Positions 44,310 through 53,117 are shown, counted from the stretch's first letter. The stretch is DNA of 64,000 nucleotides from Oleiphilus sp. (GCA_006212045.1 PZPK01000024.1:1-64000), one strand, 5' to 3'. Notes: generated from the sequence alone by a model not told the origin. Numbers and translations: made by a program.

Positions 44310-44930
44310 CTAAATGTCCTTTGCTAGTCCGTGTTTTAAGACCAATTGAACCAGATCGTCATTCCGTTTGAGGCCAAGTCTACTTTTTAGATGGTGACGA
44401 TATTGGTAGATCGTTGCAACGGATTTTCCGGTGAGTTCGCTAATGGATTGGGAGTCTTTGTGTATGTAAGGCAGAATTTCCAGATACCGTTTTTCTACGC
44501 CATGAAAGAGCGCCTGAATGTGCTGACGTTCCTTATCAGATTGTTTGATAATATTGGGGGATATGTATAGCCCTGAGGTATTGCTCAGCAGGTGTTTCAA
44601 TGCGGCCAAGAAGTGATCGAGCTCGTCGTGATCGCATATATGAATAGAGCTCAGGTCTTTGTATATTCGCTGTGCTGCGATGTTAGATGAATAGTAGAAT
44701 GCGGTCTTGACCAATTTTACTTTCAGCGTCCGAAATAATTCCTGATGCTCCTCCAGAGGAATCATGTCAGGATCAACGATTAAACGACCGCGCAGGCCGA
44801 TGGATGCAGCCAGTTCCCGTGAACTGTCACAGGGCCACACTCTGCAATGAATATCTGGGTACCGGGCTGATATGATGTGCTGAATACCTACTGAATGCAT
44901 GTTCTTTTCGAGGCAGATATACACATCCAT
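44310..44930 (-). CDS. LuxR/GerE-type regulator with pseudo-receiver
   Basis: 206 aa. The C-terminal helix-turn-helix of the LuxR/NarL class (SISELTGKSVATIYQYRHHLKSRLGL) follows an N-terminal domain shaped like a receiver but lacking the acidic pair; LIVDPDMIPL is at the Asp place. It may bind a ligand or partner instead of being phosphorylated. One base separates it from the receiver gene downstream. Confidence 0.75.
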   Translation of the reverse strand: MDVYICLEKNMHSVGIQHIISARYPDIHCRVWPCDSSRELAASIGLRGRLIVDPDMIPLEEHQELFRTLKVKLVKTAFYYSSNIAAQRIYKDLSSIHICDHDELDHFLAALKHLLSNTSGLYISPNIIKQSDKERQHIQALFHGVEKRYLEILPYIHKDSQSISELTGKSVATIYQYRHHLKSRLGLKRNDDLVQLVLKHGLAKDI

Positions 44931-44946
44931 GATTCACATGCCCACA

Positions 44947-45705
44947 TTATTGTTGCGTTACGGGTTTATGGTCGCGTAACAATAGGTCGGAGTTAAATAA
45001 TGAATATGCTTTTAGCCAGTCCTCAGACGAGAAGCTAATCGTATGAAGAATGGAGTGGTTCAAGCATATGGATACGTCGTCGGTGGCGTGTAACCCGGCC
45101 ATGGAATGTGTTTGAGCGATGAAGTTTCGGAAGTGCAATTCGGTGTCGCTGTTTAGCCACCGATTAATCATATGTTCGGTAAGCTGGCTGGTATCAACCA
45201 AATCTAAGAGGGCCGACACTTTATTTCGATATTGCGGGTAATCGCTGGCAAACAACTCAGCGAACGTGTCACAACGATTATCAACCAGCGCTTGATAGGC
45301 CTGCACAAAGGACTCAGAGGGCAACCCTTGTCCCATTGCCTTATCAATACATTCCTCGATTTGATCAAAGATATTTTTGCTTTTGGTGATATACCGATGC
45401 ACCAGGCCGCTATTAACCGCCTGCAGTGTCAAACGGACGTCATTAGCACCAGAAATAAGTACACGAAATGCCCCGGGGAATAATACCTTCACCAGATCGA
45501 GAAGATCATTACCGACGCCATCTTTCAGGTGTTGATCTGTAATAATGGCTTTTAGCGGTGCTAGCGGGTCAAGCGAGGCGATCAGCCCATGAGCAGACTC
45601 GAAAGACTCAGCGTACTTAAATTCGACACGCTCGTCTTCGAGGTCTTCTCGGAGTATTTCGATAATCTGGGATTCATCATCGACAACGATTATCAAGGGC
45701 TTCAT
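44947..45705 (-). CDS. Response regulator with unknown C-terminal domain
   Basis: 252 aa. The N-terminal receiver is complete: VDDESQ, AIITDQHLKDGVGNDLL with the acceptor Asp, LISGAND and YITKSK. The last 130 residues show no known output domain and are helical. First regulator after the 110-aa gene in the operon. Confidence 0.8.
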   Translation of the reverse strand: MKPLIIVVDDESQIIEILREDLEDERVEFKYAESFESAHGLIASLDPLAPLKAIITDQHLKDGVGNDLLDLVKVLFPGAFRVLISGANDVRLTLQAVNSGLVHRYITKSKNIFDQIEECIDKAMGQGLPSESFVQAYQALVDNRCDTFAELFASDYPQYRNKVSALLDLVDTSQLTEHMINRWLNSDTELHFRNFIAQTHSMAGLHATDDVSICLNHSILHTISFSSEDWLKAYSLFNSDLLLRDHKPVTQQ

Positions 45706-45728
45706 TTAGTTCCCCATTAACCGCCCGA

Positions 45729-46061
45729 TCAGTGATGCGCTGCGACGCGGACAGTCTGATTATGAATAAATGACATATTTAAAACATTATCTGGAGCGGA
45801 ATCAAGAGATTCCTGATGGAGCTCTTTAAGGAGTTTACAAAGATTTTGGTATTGGTAGCTATCAAGGGGGTAGTCAATTTGATTCTCTGCGGCCACTATA
45901 AAATCGAAAAGATCTTCGGCTGCCCAATCGATTTTCATAGCGATCTCGTCCGGGCCTTGCACTGCGCCGACGTCTATTAAAATGGTTAAAACCTCTGCAA
46001 TTTGGGTTTGTTCGGCGAGAGTAAAGCTGTGCATTGCGGATTGAGAATTCATTACATCCAT
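45729..46061 (-). CDS. 110-aa acidic helical protein, unknown
   Basis: Hydrophilic, no signal or membrane segment. A helical region (LAEQTQIAEVLTILIDVG) is followed by an acidic part. It is the first gene of the signalling operon and is probably a small partner or adaptor. Family not recognised. Confidence 0.5.
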   Translation of the reverse strand: MDVMNSQSAMHSFTLAEQTQIAEVLTILIDVGAVQGPDEIAMKIDWAAEDLFDFIVAAENQIDYPLDSYQYQNLCKLLKELHQESLDSAPDNVLNMSFIHNQTVRVAAHH

Positions 46062-46194
46062 TTTTTTGTCCCCGTTGATTGAGTTTTGTTGTTTGTTTTC
46101 CTGCAGTTTGTAAAACCGGGGCTCTGCTGTACATTAAAAAATCTTTATAAAAATTGAATTAGTGCAATTGGCGATTTTTGAAATGTGAATTGTT

Positions 46195-47208
46195 CTACAT
46201 TTTTTTGTTGGGTGTGGTAAAGATACTTACACGGTTTCGGCCGGTATTTTTAGCATCATAAAGTTGCTGGTCGGCCACTTCGAAAACTTCTTTGTGCTCA
46301 TGCGAAGCAGACTGAAATGATGCCCCCCCAATCGATACCGTGACAGTGAGCTCTTGGTTAGAACATTTTAGCGTTGTTGCAGCGACGGCACGCCTGAGTC
46401 GCTCGGCAATCAGTTTGAGTTCGATATCGGGTGTCCCAGGAAGAAGGATAGTAAATTCCTCTCCGCCGGTGCGAAATACTGAATCGACGCCTCTGAGGGA
46501 GTCGCTCAATCGTCGCGCGACGCAGGCAAGCACTTCATCGCCGGCAGTATGCCCATAACTGTCATTCACGCGCTTGAAGTGATCTATATCGATCGCGAGC
46601 ACACTGTAGTCTTTAAGTATTTGTCTCGCGATGGACTGGTCAAGACTTTTTCTGGCGTGATTGAAGCTCAAACGATTAGCGATGCCGGTGGTGGGATCAA
46701 TGAATGAGAGGCGTGAAAACCGCTTGCGCTCTGCGCTAGTTGAATACAGTGCGATCGCAATTGAACCGGTGGACAAGAGGTAGAACGCAATTGATTGTGG
46801 CTGTGCCACAGAGTGATCAAGATATACGCTGCCAAGAAGGATTAGCGCTGTATGTGGGGCAAGCCAGGTAATGAAATTTGGCGTGTAGTTAATCGCCAGC
46901 CAAATTGGAAAAAGCAAGCCAAAATAGTGTTGTAGCCCGGACGCCGGATGCGTGACGCTGAGCAGCAGCGAGGTAACAAATAGAAAGGGCGTGAGCTCCT
47001 TGACCTGTGCACGCTGCAGAACGATCCAAGCTAGGCATACTAAGACGGCGCCACAGAGTATCGAGAAAATCGCAACGCTGGGCACGAAGGCAAGTGGTTG
47101 GCTAAAGCTGTAGGTAAACAGCGCACCGGTCAGGAGCGCAACGAATATTGCCACATGGCGGAGATCCGGGACAGCATACTCTTGGGCATAGGTTTGATAA
47201 GACATCAA
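46195..47208 (-). CDS. Membrane diguanylate cyclase (GGDEF)
   Basis: 337 aa. About five to six N-terminal membrane helices precede a GGDEF domain with an intact active site, RTGGEEFTILLPG. An RGVD product-inhibition site lies five residues before it. It should make cyclic di-GMP, which favours attachment and surface contact. Its own transcription unit lies upstream of the signalling operon, 133 bp from the 110-aa gene. Confidence 0.92.
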   Translation of the reverse strand: MMSYQTYAQEYAVPDLRHVAIFVALLTGALFTYSFSQPLAFVPSVAIFSILCGAVLVCLAWIVLQRAQVKELTPFLFVTSLLLSVTHPASGLQHYFGLLFPIWLAINYTPNFITWLAPHTALILLGSVYLDHSVAQPQSIAFYLLSTGSIAIALYSTSAERKRFSRLSFIDPTTGIANRLSFNHARKSLDQSIARQILKDYSVLAIDIDHFKRVNDSYGHTAGDEVLACVARRLSDSLRGVDSVFRTGGEEFTILLPGTPDIELKLIAERLRRAVAATTLKCSNQELTVTVSIGGASFQSASHEHKEVFEVADQQLYDAKNTGRNRVSIFTTPNKKM

Positions 47209-47225
47209 AATATTAAGGCCTTCTA

Positions 47226-47253
47226 AAAAAAAGCCTCAATGTAAATTGAGGCT
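47226..47253 (-). terminator. Terminator of the AT-hook-like gene
   Basis: On the minus strand AGCCTCAAT-TTAC-ATTGAGGCT is followed by a run of T. It ends the transcript of 47262-48086 and lies before the cyclase gene. Confidence 0.8.
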
Positions 47254-47261
47254 GGGTAAGG

Positions 47262-48086
47262 TCAGTCGAATTTGGCAGTCAGAATGGCACGATCACCGTT
47301 CTGAGAGACAAATCGCGTGCTTTTTTCACGCACTTCATCGACCACAAATCCGAGACTTTCTAAAAAGCCCCTTGCAGTCTCCGAATCTGCAAATTCTTCG
47401 GTTGTTGCTGAACGCACATCGGTCGGAGCGATGATGCGCACTGTGGCAACAGCGTTAGAATTTGCAAGTACCTGCTTGCGATCCGCTTGGATCGATTTCT
47501 CCACCCAATAGTTGTAATGCTTTTCAGCTACAGGGTCGGCAACAGGCTGGCCCTCGTCGTTAGGCCTTTTCTCTTCGACTTCGAATACTTTCGCCCACAT
47601 GTGGGGAGCATACTCGAGTATGTCGTCCTTCGTGACCAAAGCGATCTTGATCTCACGGTTATTGATGTCATCAATAACACGTTCGATATCAAGAAACGTC
47701 TCGGTACGAGGTCGACCTCTACCGCTTTTAACGGATAGTTGCTGCGGATCTGGTGCGGCGTCTCCGAAGAGATCGTCGACCTGATTTTTTGCAGCAATCT
47801 GAGCAGCCTTAGTGGCCTGCTCTTTTGCTTTCTCAAGCCAGTTTTTACGCACTTTGTCGCGAAAAGGCTTGGATAACGCTGATTCAAGAAAACGGCGACG
47901 AACCCGCTTCCAGTTTCTTTTCTGCTCCACATTAAATTCACTAGGATCGATATCCAGGTGATTGCGTGTCGGGCAGATGCCTTGGGTCTGAACGACCTGA
48001 GCTTCGTTGGTTTGTTTGACATACAGATACATGGATGACTGAAAACCATCATCCAAGTTCTCGACATGATCAGCTACACGAGCCAT
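47262..48086 (-). CDS. AT-hook-like nucleic-acid-associated protein, unknown
   Basis: 274 aa from ATG 48086 (GGAGG six bases upstream; a GTG at 48098 overlaps that ribosome site). A highly charged N-terminal half (RVRRRFLESALSK) is followed by an AT-hook-like GRGRPR at about residue 140 and a mixed alpha/beta C-terminus. No recognised enzyme motif. It has its own terminator. A DNA-binding or structural role is inferred from the basic character only. Confidence 0.55.
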   Translation of the reverse strand: MARVADHVENLDDGFQSSMYLYVKQTNEAQVVQTQGICPTRNHLDIDPSEFNVEQKRNWKRVRRRFLESALSKPFRDKVRKNWLEKAKEQATKAAQIAAKNQVDDLFGDAAPDPQQLSVKSGRGRPRTETFLDIERVIDDINNREIKIALVTKDDILEYAPHMWAKVFEVEEKRPNDEGQPVADPVAEKHYNYWVEKSIQADRKQVLANSNAVATVRIIAPTDVRSATTEEFADSETARGFLESLGFVVDEVREKSTRFVSQNGDRAILTAKFD

Positions 48087-48248
48087 GAGAACCTCCACAA
48101 AAACATAAATAGTTTTGAATTGAGAAATCCCGAGAGGGATCTGAACACGAATGCGTTCTCTGGCAAGAACAAATCGCGTTAAAGGAGGTTCGAACAGGTC
48201 GAAATTACCGAAAGGTATTTATGACTTTAGACTAAATTGCGTACAGCT
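48087..48248. other. Short intergenic region
   Basis: No gene or clear structure seen between the AT-hook-like gene and the ABC operon end. Confidence 0.4.
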
Positions 48249-49202
48249 TCAATTAGAAACTATGCATTTTAACTTATTTCGGCCATTAAACTGCTTATTG
48301 AAAAACTGTTCACATTCAAGGATGGCTGACTCATCGAACACGCCAAGTATATGACACAAATAGCGAGCGAAATTTGCATAGTATGGCTGATTGAGGGGAA
48401 TTACTGCCGTTTGAATTCCCTCTAGTTGCGCAATACACGGATAATGAACTTGATTGAGCGTGATATTTCCTGGAGCGTAATGAATTGAGTATTCGTCGCA
48501 AAAAAGAAGCTGCACAGATGCCAGGGCGGAAGGACACTGCCCCAAGGTGCCGTATTGGTTACCCACCTGAATGGATAAAGAGGATCTTTGCAGATAGCCA
48601 TGGATCCAATGGTCTTCGGGGAGTTTCATTTCGAATATCTCATAGGCGTTTGGATGCAGCGCTGAGAAAACTTGTTCAACGGTCGAGGTGAACGCAGACG
48701 AGATCGCCATTGGCCGGTAGGGCACTACATGAACATTGCCATCATGTATATCCTGCTCGCTGAATGAGGGCGTTGCCGTGACGGTCTCTCTAGCGTAGAG
48801 ATACTCCGCACTCCGCTTAAACGCGACGTCTGGAGGCAGCAAGGGTTGCTCAAGGGATAGATTCTCCAGTCCCCAATAATGAAGCGCTGTGGCCGGCAGC
48901 TGAAGTTTAGGGTGTTCCTGGCAGGCCTTTAGAATCACTGCTTTAAGACAGTCTGCAAATAGTGCCTCATGAAGATAATACGGGTCGATTGCGTTAGCAC
49001 TTAGCTCCGATGAAAATTCGAACGAATTCTGTTTCATGTCACAGCAGATGAAGGGCTTCCCACCAGGTGGTACTTCGTGGGAAAAGGTGCAATCTGGAAA
49101 TCTGACTTCATACGATCTAAAGTGGTGCAGGTTTGCTGGCACGTAATCAGGAACAGATAAAGTGCAGGTGAGGTCACCTACTGTACATTTTAGCTCAGGC
49201 AT
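48249..49202 (-). CDS. Unknown 317-aa protein in ABC operon
   Basis: Mixed alpha/beta, soluble, several Cys in the first 60 residues (CTVGDLTCTL; FICCDMK). No recognised domain. Start codon shares TAATG with the permease stop, so it is co-translated with the transporter and is probably its substrate-handling or target protein. Confidence 0.6.
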   Translation of the reverse strand: MPELKCTVGDLTCTLSVPDYVPANLHHFRSYEVRFPDCTFSHEVPPGGKPFICCDMKQNSFEFSSELSANAIDPYYLHEALFADCLKAVILKACQEHPKLQLPATALHYWGLENLSLEQPLLPPDVAFKRSAEYLYARETVTATPSFSEQDIHDGNVHVVPYRPMAISSAFTSTVEQVFSALHPNAYEIFEMKLPEDHWIHGYLQRSSLSIQVGNQYGTLGQCPSALASVQLLFCDEYSIHYAPGNITLNQVHYPCIAQLEGIQTAVIPLNQPYYANFARYLCHILGVFDESAILECEQFFNKQFNGRNKLKCIVSN

Positions 49203-50359
49203 TAATGGCTCGACTCTACGACGGATCTAGTATTATAAAAAAAGTGTACAACGACTGCTAAACAGAGCAGTAGATTAGACAGCGTTACGATCGTGAAGGC
49301 ATTACTGGGTGCGCTATGCTGCATCAAATGCTCCAGATACCATAGCAGATTCGCTGCGGGAATTAGGGACACGATATCCGCGGGCACGATCAAGTAAACG
49401 GCGATGCACGCGACGGGGATACACCCAGTAATCAGCTCTCCTAAATGATGAAATGTGCCGTAGGTACTCCTTTGGGCATAGTACCTAAGGCATATTGCCG
49501 AATAGGCGATCGCTGAAAGCAGCGTTGCTGCGGACAGTGGCAACACAATGGTGACCAGAAATTGATCCCAAATGAATACTATGAATGCAGCAAGTGGATT
49601 TCCATACCCCTGTACAATGCCGGCAAATTCAACTTGCATATGAGGTGATTGAGAGTATGCAAATGTGAGTATGCTGGCGAAGACAGCCACGCAGCACAAC
49701 AAAAGAATAATCGTGCTGGTGATCGTGACGATCAGGGCGGTTACGAGCTTTGACAGGCGATAGATGGGTGGGGGGATCCGTGCCCCGACCAATTCTTCTG
49801 TAATGCCCAATTGTTTCTCATCATACAAGGTAAACCGAACCGCCTTAAAGACTGCGATAAGAATGGGTGTCAGTAGAACGATGAACACCATCATTGTGGG
49901 CGATGCCAGACCATATTCAGCAGCAGCTCGCTGTATCTTTAGCGGTTTAACGAGCGCAAGACTCAGTTGATTATCAAGGACCAACGACCCTTGCTGATGG
50001 AGTGCCATCACGTCCGTGGCCTGCTTGTAGCTGAGTACATGAGGCTCTGCGCCTTTCATGCATTCGAGGCGCAATGACGCGTCCTGAAACACCAATACGT
50101 TGAAATGTTGTTTGAACGCCTGACGCACTTCGCGATCGCAGTTGATCATTCTTAGATCTAGTTTTGTGCTCGTTTCGGTTTTGGCTTCCGTTGCTATCGT
50201 TGTGACTGACTCCGTCTTGCCAAGCAGAAGAGGGTGCGATGCGTACGAAACGGCGAGGATGGCACTCGAGACGAGTATCCCGATGATGATCGGCAGTTTA
50301 AAGGAGCGCCATATTCGCAGCAGATCCCAAAAGCACATATGCAACAGTAGGCTAGGCAT
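49202..50359 (-). CDS. ABC-2-type transporter permease
   Basis: 385 aa from ATG 50359, overlapping the ATPase stop by 8 bp. One N-terminal helix (IIIGILVSSAILAVSYAS) is followed by a soluble loop of about 110 residues and then about five more helices. This is the NatB/ABC-2 layout of exporters. It pairs with the ATPase directly upstream. Substrate unknown. Confidence 0.8.
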   Translation of the reverse strand: MPSLLLHMCFWDLLRIWRSFKLPIIIGILVSSAILAVSYASHPLLLGKTESVTTIATEAKTETSTKLDLRMINCDREVRQAFKQHFNVLVFQDASLRLECMKGAEPHVLSYKQATDVMALHQQGSLVLDNQLSLALVKPLKIQRAAAEYGLASPTMMVFIVLLTPILIAVFKAVRFTLYDEKQLGITEELVGARIPPPIYRLSKLVTALIVTITSTIILLLCCVAVFASILTFAYSQSPHMQVEFAGIVQGYGNPLAAFIVFIWDQFLVTIVLPLSAATLLSAIAYSAICLRYYAQRSTYGTFHHLGELITGCIPVACIAVYLIVPADIVSLIPAANLLWYLEHLMQHSAPSNAFTIVTLSNLLLCLAVVVHFFYNTRSVVESSH

Positions 50360-51029
50360 GGTAGGTACTCGACCAGTATTGCTTAAAGTTTCCATAGTTG
50401 GCGTACAGCGAAGAGAGAGTGCAGGCAGTCAATTGTTTGCTTGGCGAGATTGTGATGATCTGATCAGACAGGTTTTCAATTTCGTTTACGTTATGCGTAG
50501 CCAGTATGATGTTCCGTCCGCTGGACTTGATTGCACTAATAATCGACTCAAATTCAAAACTACTGCCCAGGTCGAGCCCAGTCGTTGGCTCGTCCAACAG
50601 GTATAAGTCGTGTGTCTGCATAAAAAATGCTGCAAGGCGCACTCTCTGCAGCTGACCTCGGCTCAGAGCATGATGCTTCCTATCAAGTAGCTCTTGCAGT
50701 TTGAAAGACTCAACGATCGTAGCGTCAATGTCCTGTCTTATCAGCCCGACACGAAGCTTGATACTTTCGCGCACAGTGAGGTGTGAATGCAACCCTCCGG
50801 ACGAAGGTAGATACCCAATCTTTAGCTTATTGTTTGGGGAATAAGTAATATGGCCGGCAGTAGGGTAAATCACCTGCGACATCAATCGAAGCAAAGTGGT
50901 CTTTCCAGACCCATTATCCCCTACGATGCTAGTGACACCATCGATTTCTGCTTCAAAACTTAGACCCTGAAAAACCGGTTGGTTCGCACCGGGGTAAGCG
51001 TAATTGATCGAATCAAAGTTAATAATCAA
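50352..51029 (-). CDS. ABC transporter ATPase
   Basis: 225 aa with Walker A VGDNGSGKTTLL, signature LSRGQLQRVRLAA and Walker B LYLLDEPTTGLD, all intact. It overlaps the nuclease-like gene upstream by 11 bp and the permease downstream. The set forms one exporter. Confidence 0.93.
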   Translation of the reverse strand: MIINFDSINYAYPGANQPVFQGLSFEAEIDGVTSIVGDNGSGKTTLLRLMSQVIYPTAGHITYSPNNKLKIGYLPSSGGLHSHLTVRESIKLRVGLIRQDIDATIVESFKLQELLDRKHHALSRGQLQRVRLAAFFMQTHDLYLLDEPTTGLDLGSSFEFESIISAIKSSGRNIILATHNVNEIENLSDQIITISPSKQLTACTLSSLYANYGNFKQYWSSTYHA

Positions 51030-51492
51030 GTGCGTGCAGCTCCTCGCTCAACGCCAGTACTTCACGGGTAATATGTTGGGCATGCTTTACCGGTGCCAAT
51101 TTCCCATTGCCGAATCGGATATAGCCTCTCACATGTGAGAAGATAGAATTCTGTTGGGCCAACCACACATATAAGCTGACCTGAATAAACTCATAATGAT
51201 TGGGTTCATTCCCATTGCGTACTTTGTAATCGATTACTACCAATGACCAGGGCATAAACCGATTACGCAGTATCAGGTCTGGGTTGCCGCGAATTGAGTA
51301 GTTGCGGTACCGAGCGCTAAAAAACGGGTTTTTCCTCCGATAGCGGGAACCCAGATCTTGATATACGAGCTTCCACACGAACGGGTTGTAATCCAGCTGG
51401 TCATAAAGCTTTGCGAAAAAAAGGTAGTCGAATCCAATCGAAGCCACCAAATATATCGCTAGAGCTGCTGAAGAATATTGAATGATATCCAT
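51019..51492 (-). CDS. Membrane-anchored PD-(D/E)XK nuclease-like protein (C-part)
   Basis: 157 aa. An N-terminal membrane helix (SAALAIYLVASIGFDYLFF) is followed by GNPDLILRN, LVVIDYKVRN and YEFIQVSLYVWLAQ. This is the order of motifs II, III and the Q-x-x-x-Y helix of Cas4/RecB-type nucleases. The N-terminal His motif of the family is absent here but occurs in the preceding ORF (GTEYHKQL). The start lies inside that ORF, 34 bp before its end, in another frame. It may be a two-part or frameshifted enzyme. Confidence 0.6.
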   Translation of the reverse strand: MDIIQYSSAALAIYLVASIGFDYLFFAKLYDQLDYNPFVWKLVYQDLGSRYRRKNPFFSARYRNYSIRGNPDLILRNRFMPWSLVVIDYKVRNGNEPNHYEFIQVSLYVWLAQQNSIFSHVRGYIRFGNGKLAPVKHAQHITREVLALSEELHALDY

Positions 51493-51680
51493 GCCAATGC
51501 CAACACGATAAACACGCGGACGAAAAGGTGAGTTGGTTTCAACTGCTTGTGATACTCAGTGCCGACCTTTGCGCCTTCGGGATTAAATGCCTTTCCTCTA
51601 TGTTTCTTGTATCGATCAGGGTAAGCCGCAAAGTATGCGAGTTTCCCGACTGCAATGTTTTTAGTGGCAGGTTTGCTCAT
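51459..51680 (-). CDS. Small membrane protein, likely nuclease N-part
   Basis: 73 aa. AYFAAYPDRYKKHRGKAF...GTEYHKQL resembles the first motif of Cas4/RecB-like nucleases. A C-terminal membrane helix (HLFVRVFIVLALAWISFNIL) follows. It overlaps the C-part by 34 bp in another frame and the upstream gene by 20 bp. Joined, the two would form a cytoplasmic nuclease held by a helical hairpin. Confidence 0.5.
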   Translation of the reverse strand: MSKPATKNIAVGKLAYFAAYPDRYKKHRGKAFNPEGAKVGTEYHKQLKPTHLFVRVFIVLALAWISFNILQQL

Positions 51681-52281
51681 GGTTCACCGCATTAGCATCG
51701 ATAGCAACGTTATATTCAGTATTTTCAAATCTCATCCACTCCGTAATTGGGTCGGAGTTTCGAGAATAAGGTACCCGAATTAAATCATATTTGCCATCTA
51801 AATGCATAGTATTGGTCACAAGTGTGCTCGCCAAGCGCGGGTTGGCTTGGCTTGCAGCCATCATTTCGAACACATCCGGCTCGGTACATGGCAGCAGCGT
51901 CTTTCCGTAAGAAAATTCCTCTACGTATATACCGAGCGTAAGCAGGGCTTCCTGAAACTTGGCGCGCACCGCCGTATCCGGACTATTCCAATGCAGCATC
52001 GAATCAGCATTGCGGCCCTGCATGGAGAATAGCTTCAGCGTGTTCATGAGCAGTTGATCCGGTGTTAGCGCCGTGAGTGCCCTGGTGGTGTCTGGGATAG
52101 GCAGTACTTTGATTGAATGGTCTTCGAGCACGCCAACTATGCAATAGTGATCCAAAAGCAAGCTGTATCCGAATACTAAACCATGATCAATCAATGTTTG
52201 AATCGATGCTGATTCATCTGGGGTACGGTTCAGTACATTGCTGATCAGAACATTCGCAGTTTGATTTGTTTGACTATGCAT
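51661..52281 (-). CDS. Unknown 206-aa protein, first gene of ABC/nuclease operon
   Basis: Soluble mixed-fold protein without a recognised domain. ATG 52281 has AGGGA 8-12 bp upstream and lies inside the palindromic box ACTATGCATAGT (52274-52285). The operon of six overlapping genes ends at 48249. Confidence 0.6.
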   Translation of the reverse strand: MHSQTNQTANVLISNVLNRTPDESASIQTLIDHGLVFGYSLLLDHYCIVGVLEDHSIKVLPIPDTTRALTALTPDQLLMNTLKLFSMQGRNADSMLHWNSPDTAVRAKFQEALLTLGIYVEEFSYGKTLLPCTEPDVFEMMAASQANPRLASTLVTNTMHLDGKYDLIRVPYSRNSDPITEWMRFENTEYNVAIDANAVNHEQTCH

Positions 52282-52285
52282 AGTG
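52274..52285 (-). promoter_or_regulatory. Palindromic box ACTATGCATAGT
   Basis: Perfect palindrome containing the ACTATGCA core of the transfer box and overlapping the start codon of the nuclease/ABC operon. It may be a repressor site or a chance match; the start codon itself supplies ATG. Confidence 0.4.
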
Positions 52286-52387
52286 TATTCCCTTAGTTTG
52301 CGTCGATGGGGGAAATCTTAGTGATGCGTGCTAGAATAACAATAAGTATTTTTGACTAAACCGTTACAAAACTTTTATTGGTGAGTT

Positions 52388-53110
52388 ATGAACAAACCTT
52401 CAAAACGAACGGCTGCGCGTGCAGGTTCGCACGCAGCGACCAAGCCGGGAAGTGATCAGTTGCTAGCGACGATGGATAAAGTGTTGGCGACCGCGCAGGC
52501 ATTTATTGAATCGACAGAGGATTATAAGATTGAAGTGGCTGACCACTTGGATAACCTGGCGAAAAAGGTTGGTGGCGATACCCTATTGACTGGGAAGGCG
52601 CTAGAAAATGTAGAGGCCATCGTTAGTCGAGAAGTGGCGCAGGTGAGAGATGAAATCAAGTCTGAGCTGGAACAGCAACTGAGCGACATTCGCTCCATGC
52701 TTACCGGCATTATGGATGGTCTGCAGTCTGGCTCCGCGTCTGAAAGGAAAGCTGCAAGTAAAAAAGTCGAATCGACAGCTAAGGCTGTTCAGCGATCTGG
52801 TAGTGCGGTCAAAAAGGCCCGGGCGCCTAGGAAGGTTTCCAAGCAAACCGCTAAGAAGGCGGCCCCCAAGGCGAAAGTTACGAAGAGCGATACCGCGAAA
52901 CCGACAAAAGAGCATGATCGAAGATTGAGCATGATCACGGGGATTGGAAAGCAGGGTATTCAAGCTCTTATTGACGCCAAAATTACGAGATTAGAGCAAG
53001 TGGCCAATCCGAGTCCGAAGAACAAGAAAATCATCCTCGCAATGAGAGGCGGGGAGAAGTTCATTGAAAAAGCTAAGGACGTATTGTCACGGTTTCCGGA
53101 TCCGCTCTAG
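52388..53110 (+). CDS. H1-like protein with helix-hairpin-helix
   Basis: 240 aa. Residues about 20-120 are a coiled coil. About 120-175 is a Lys/Ala/Pro-rich histone-H1-like tail (KKARAPRKVSKQTAKKAAPK). The last 60 residues hold a helix-hairpin-helix-like motif (LSMITGIGKQGIQALIDAKI). It is probably a plasmid nucleoid or DNA-bridging protein. It is divergent from the nuclease/ABC operon and convergent with the receiver gene, 7 bp apart. Confidence 0.65.
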   Translation: MNKPSKRTAARAGSHAATKPGSDQLLATMDKVLATAQAFIESTEDYKIEVADHLDNLAKKVGGDTLLTGKALENVEAIVSREVAQVRDEIKSELEQQLSDIRSMLTGIMDGLQSGSASERKAASKKVESTAKAVQRSGSAVKKARAPRKVSKQTAKKAAPKAKVTKSDTAKPTKEHDRRLSMITGIGKQGIQALIDAKITRLEQVANPSPKNKKIILAMRGGEKFIEKAKDVLSRFPDPL

Positions 53111-53117
53111 CCTTGTC

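Noticed and set aside
48374-48388. TACTATGCAAATTT on the minus strand inside 48249-49202
   Set aside because: It encodes Tyr-Tyr-Ala-Asn-Phe within the gene and is far from any start; treated as a chance match to the transfer box.
51803-51817. AATACTATGCATTTA on the minus strand inside 51661-52281
   Set aside because: Codes for Asn-Thr-Met-His-Leu; might be an internal promoter for the nuclease genes, but without other signals I do not count it.
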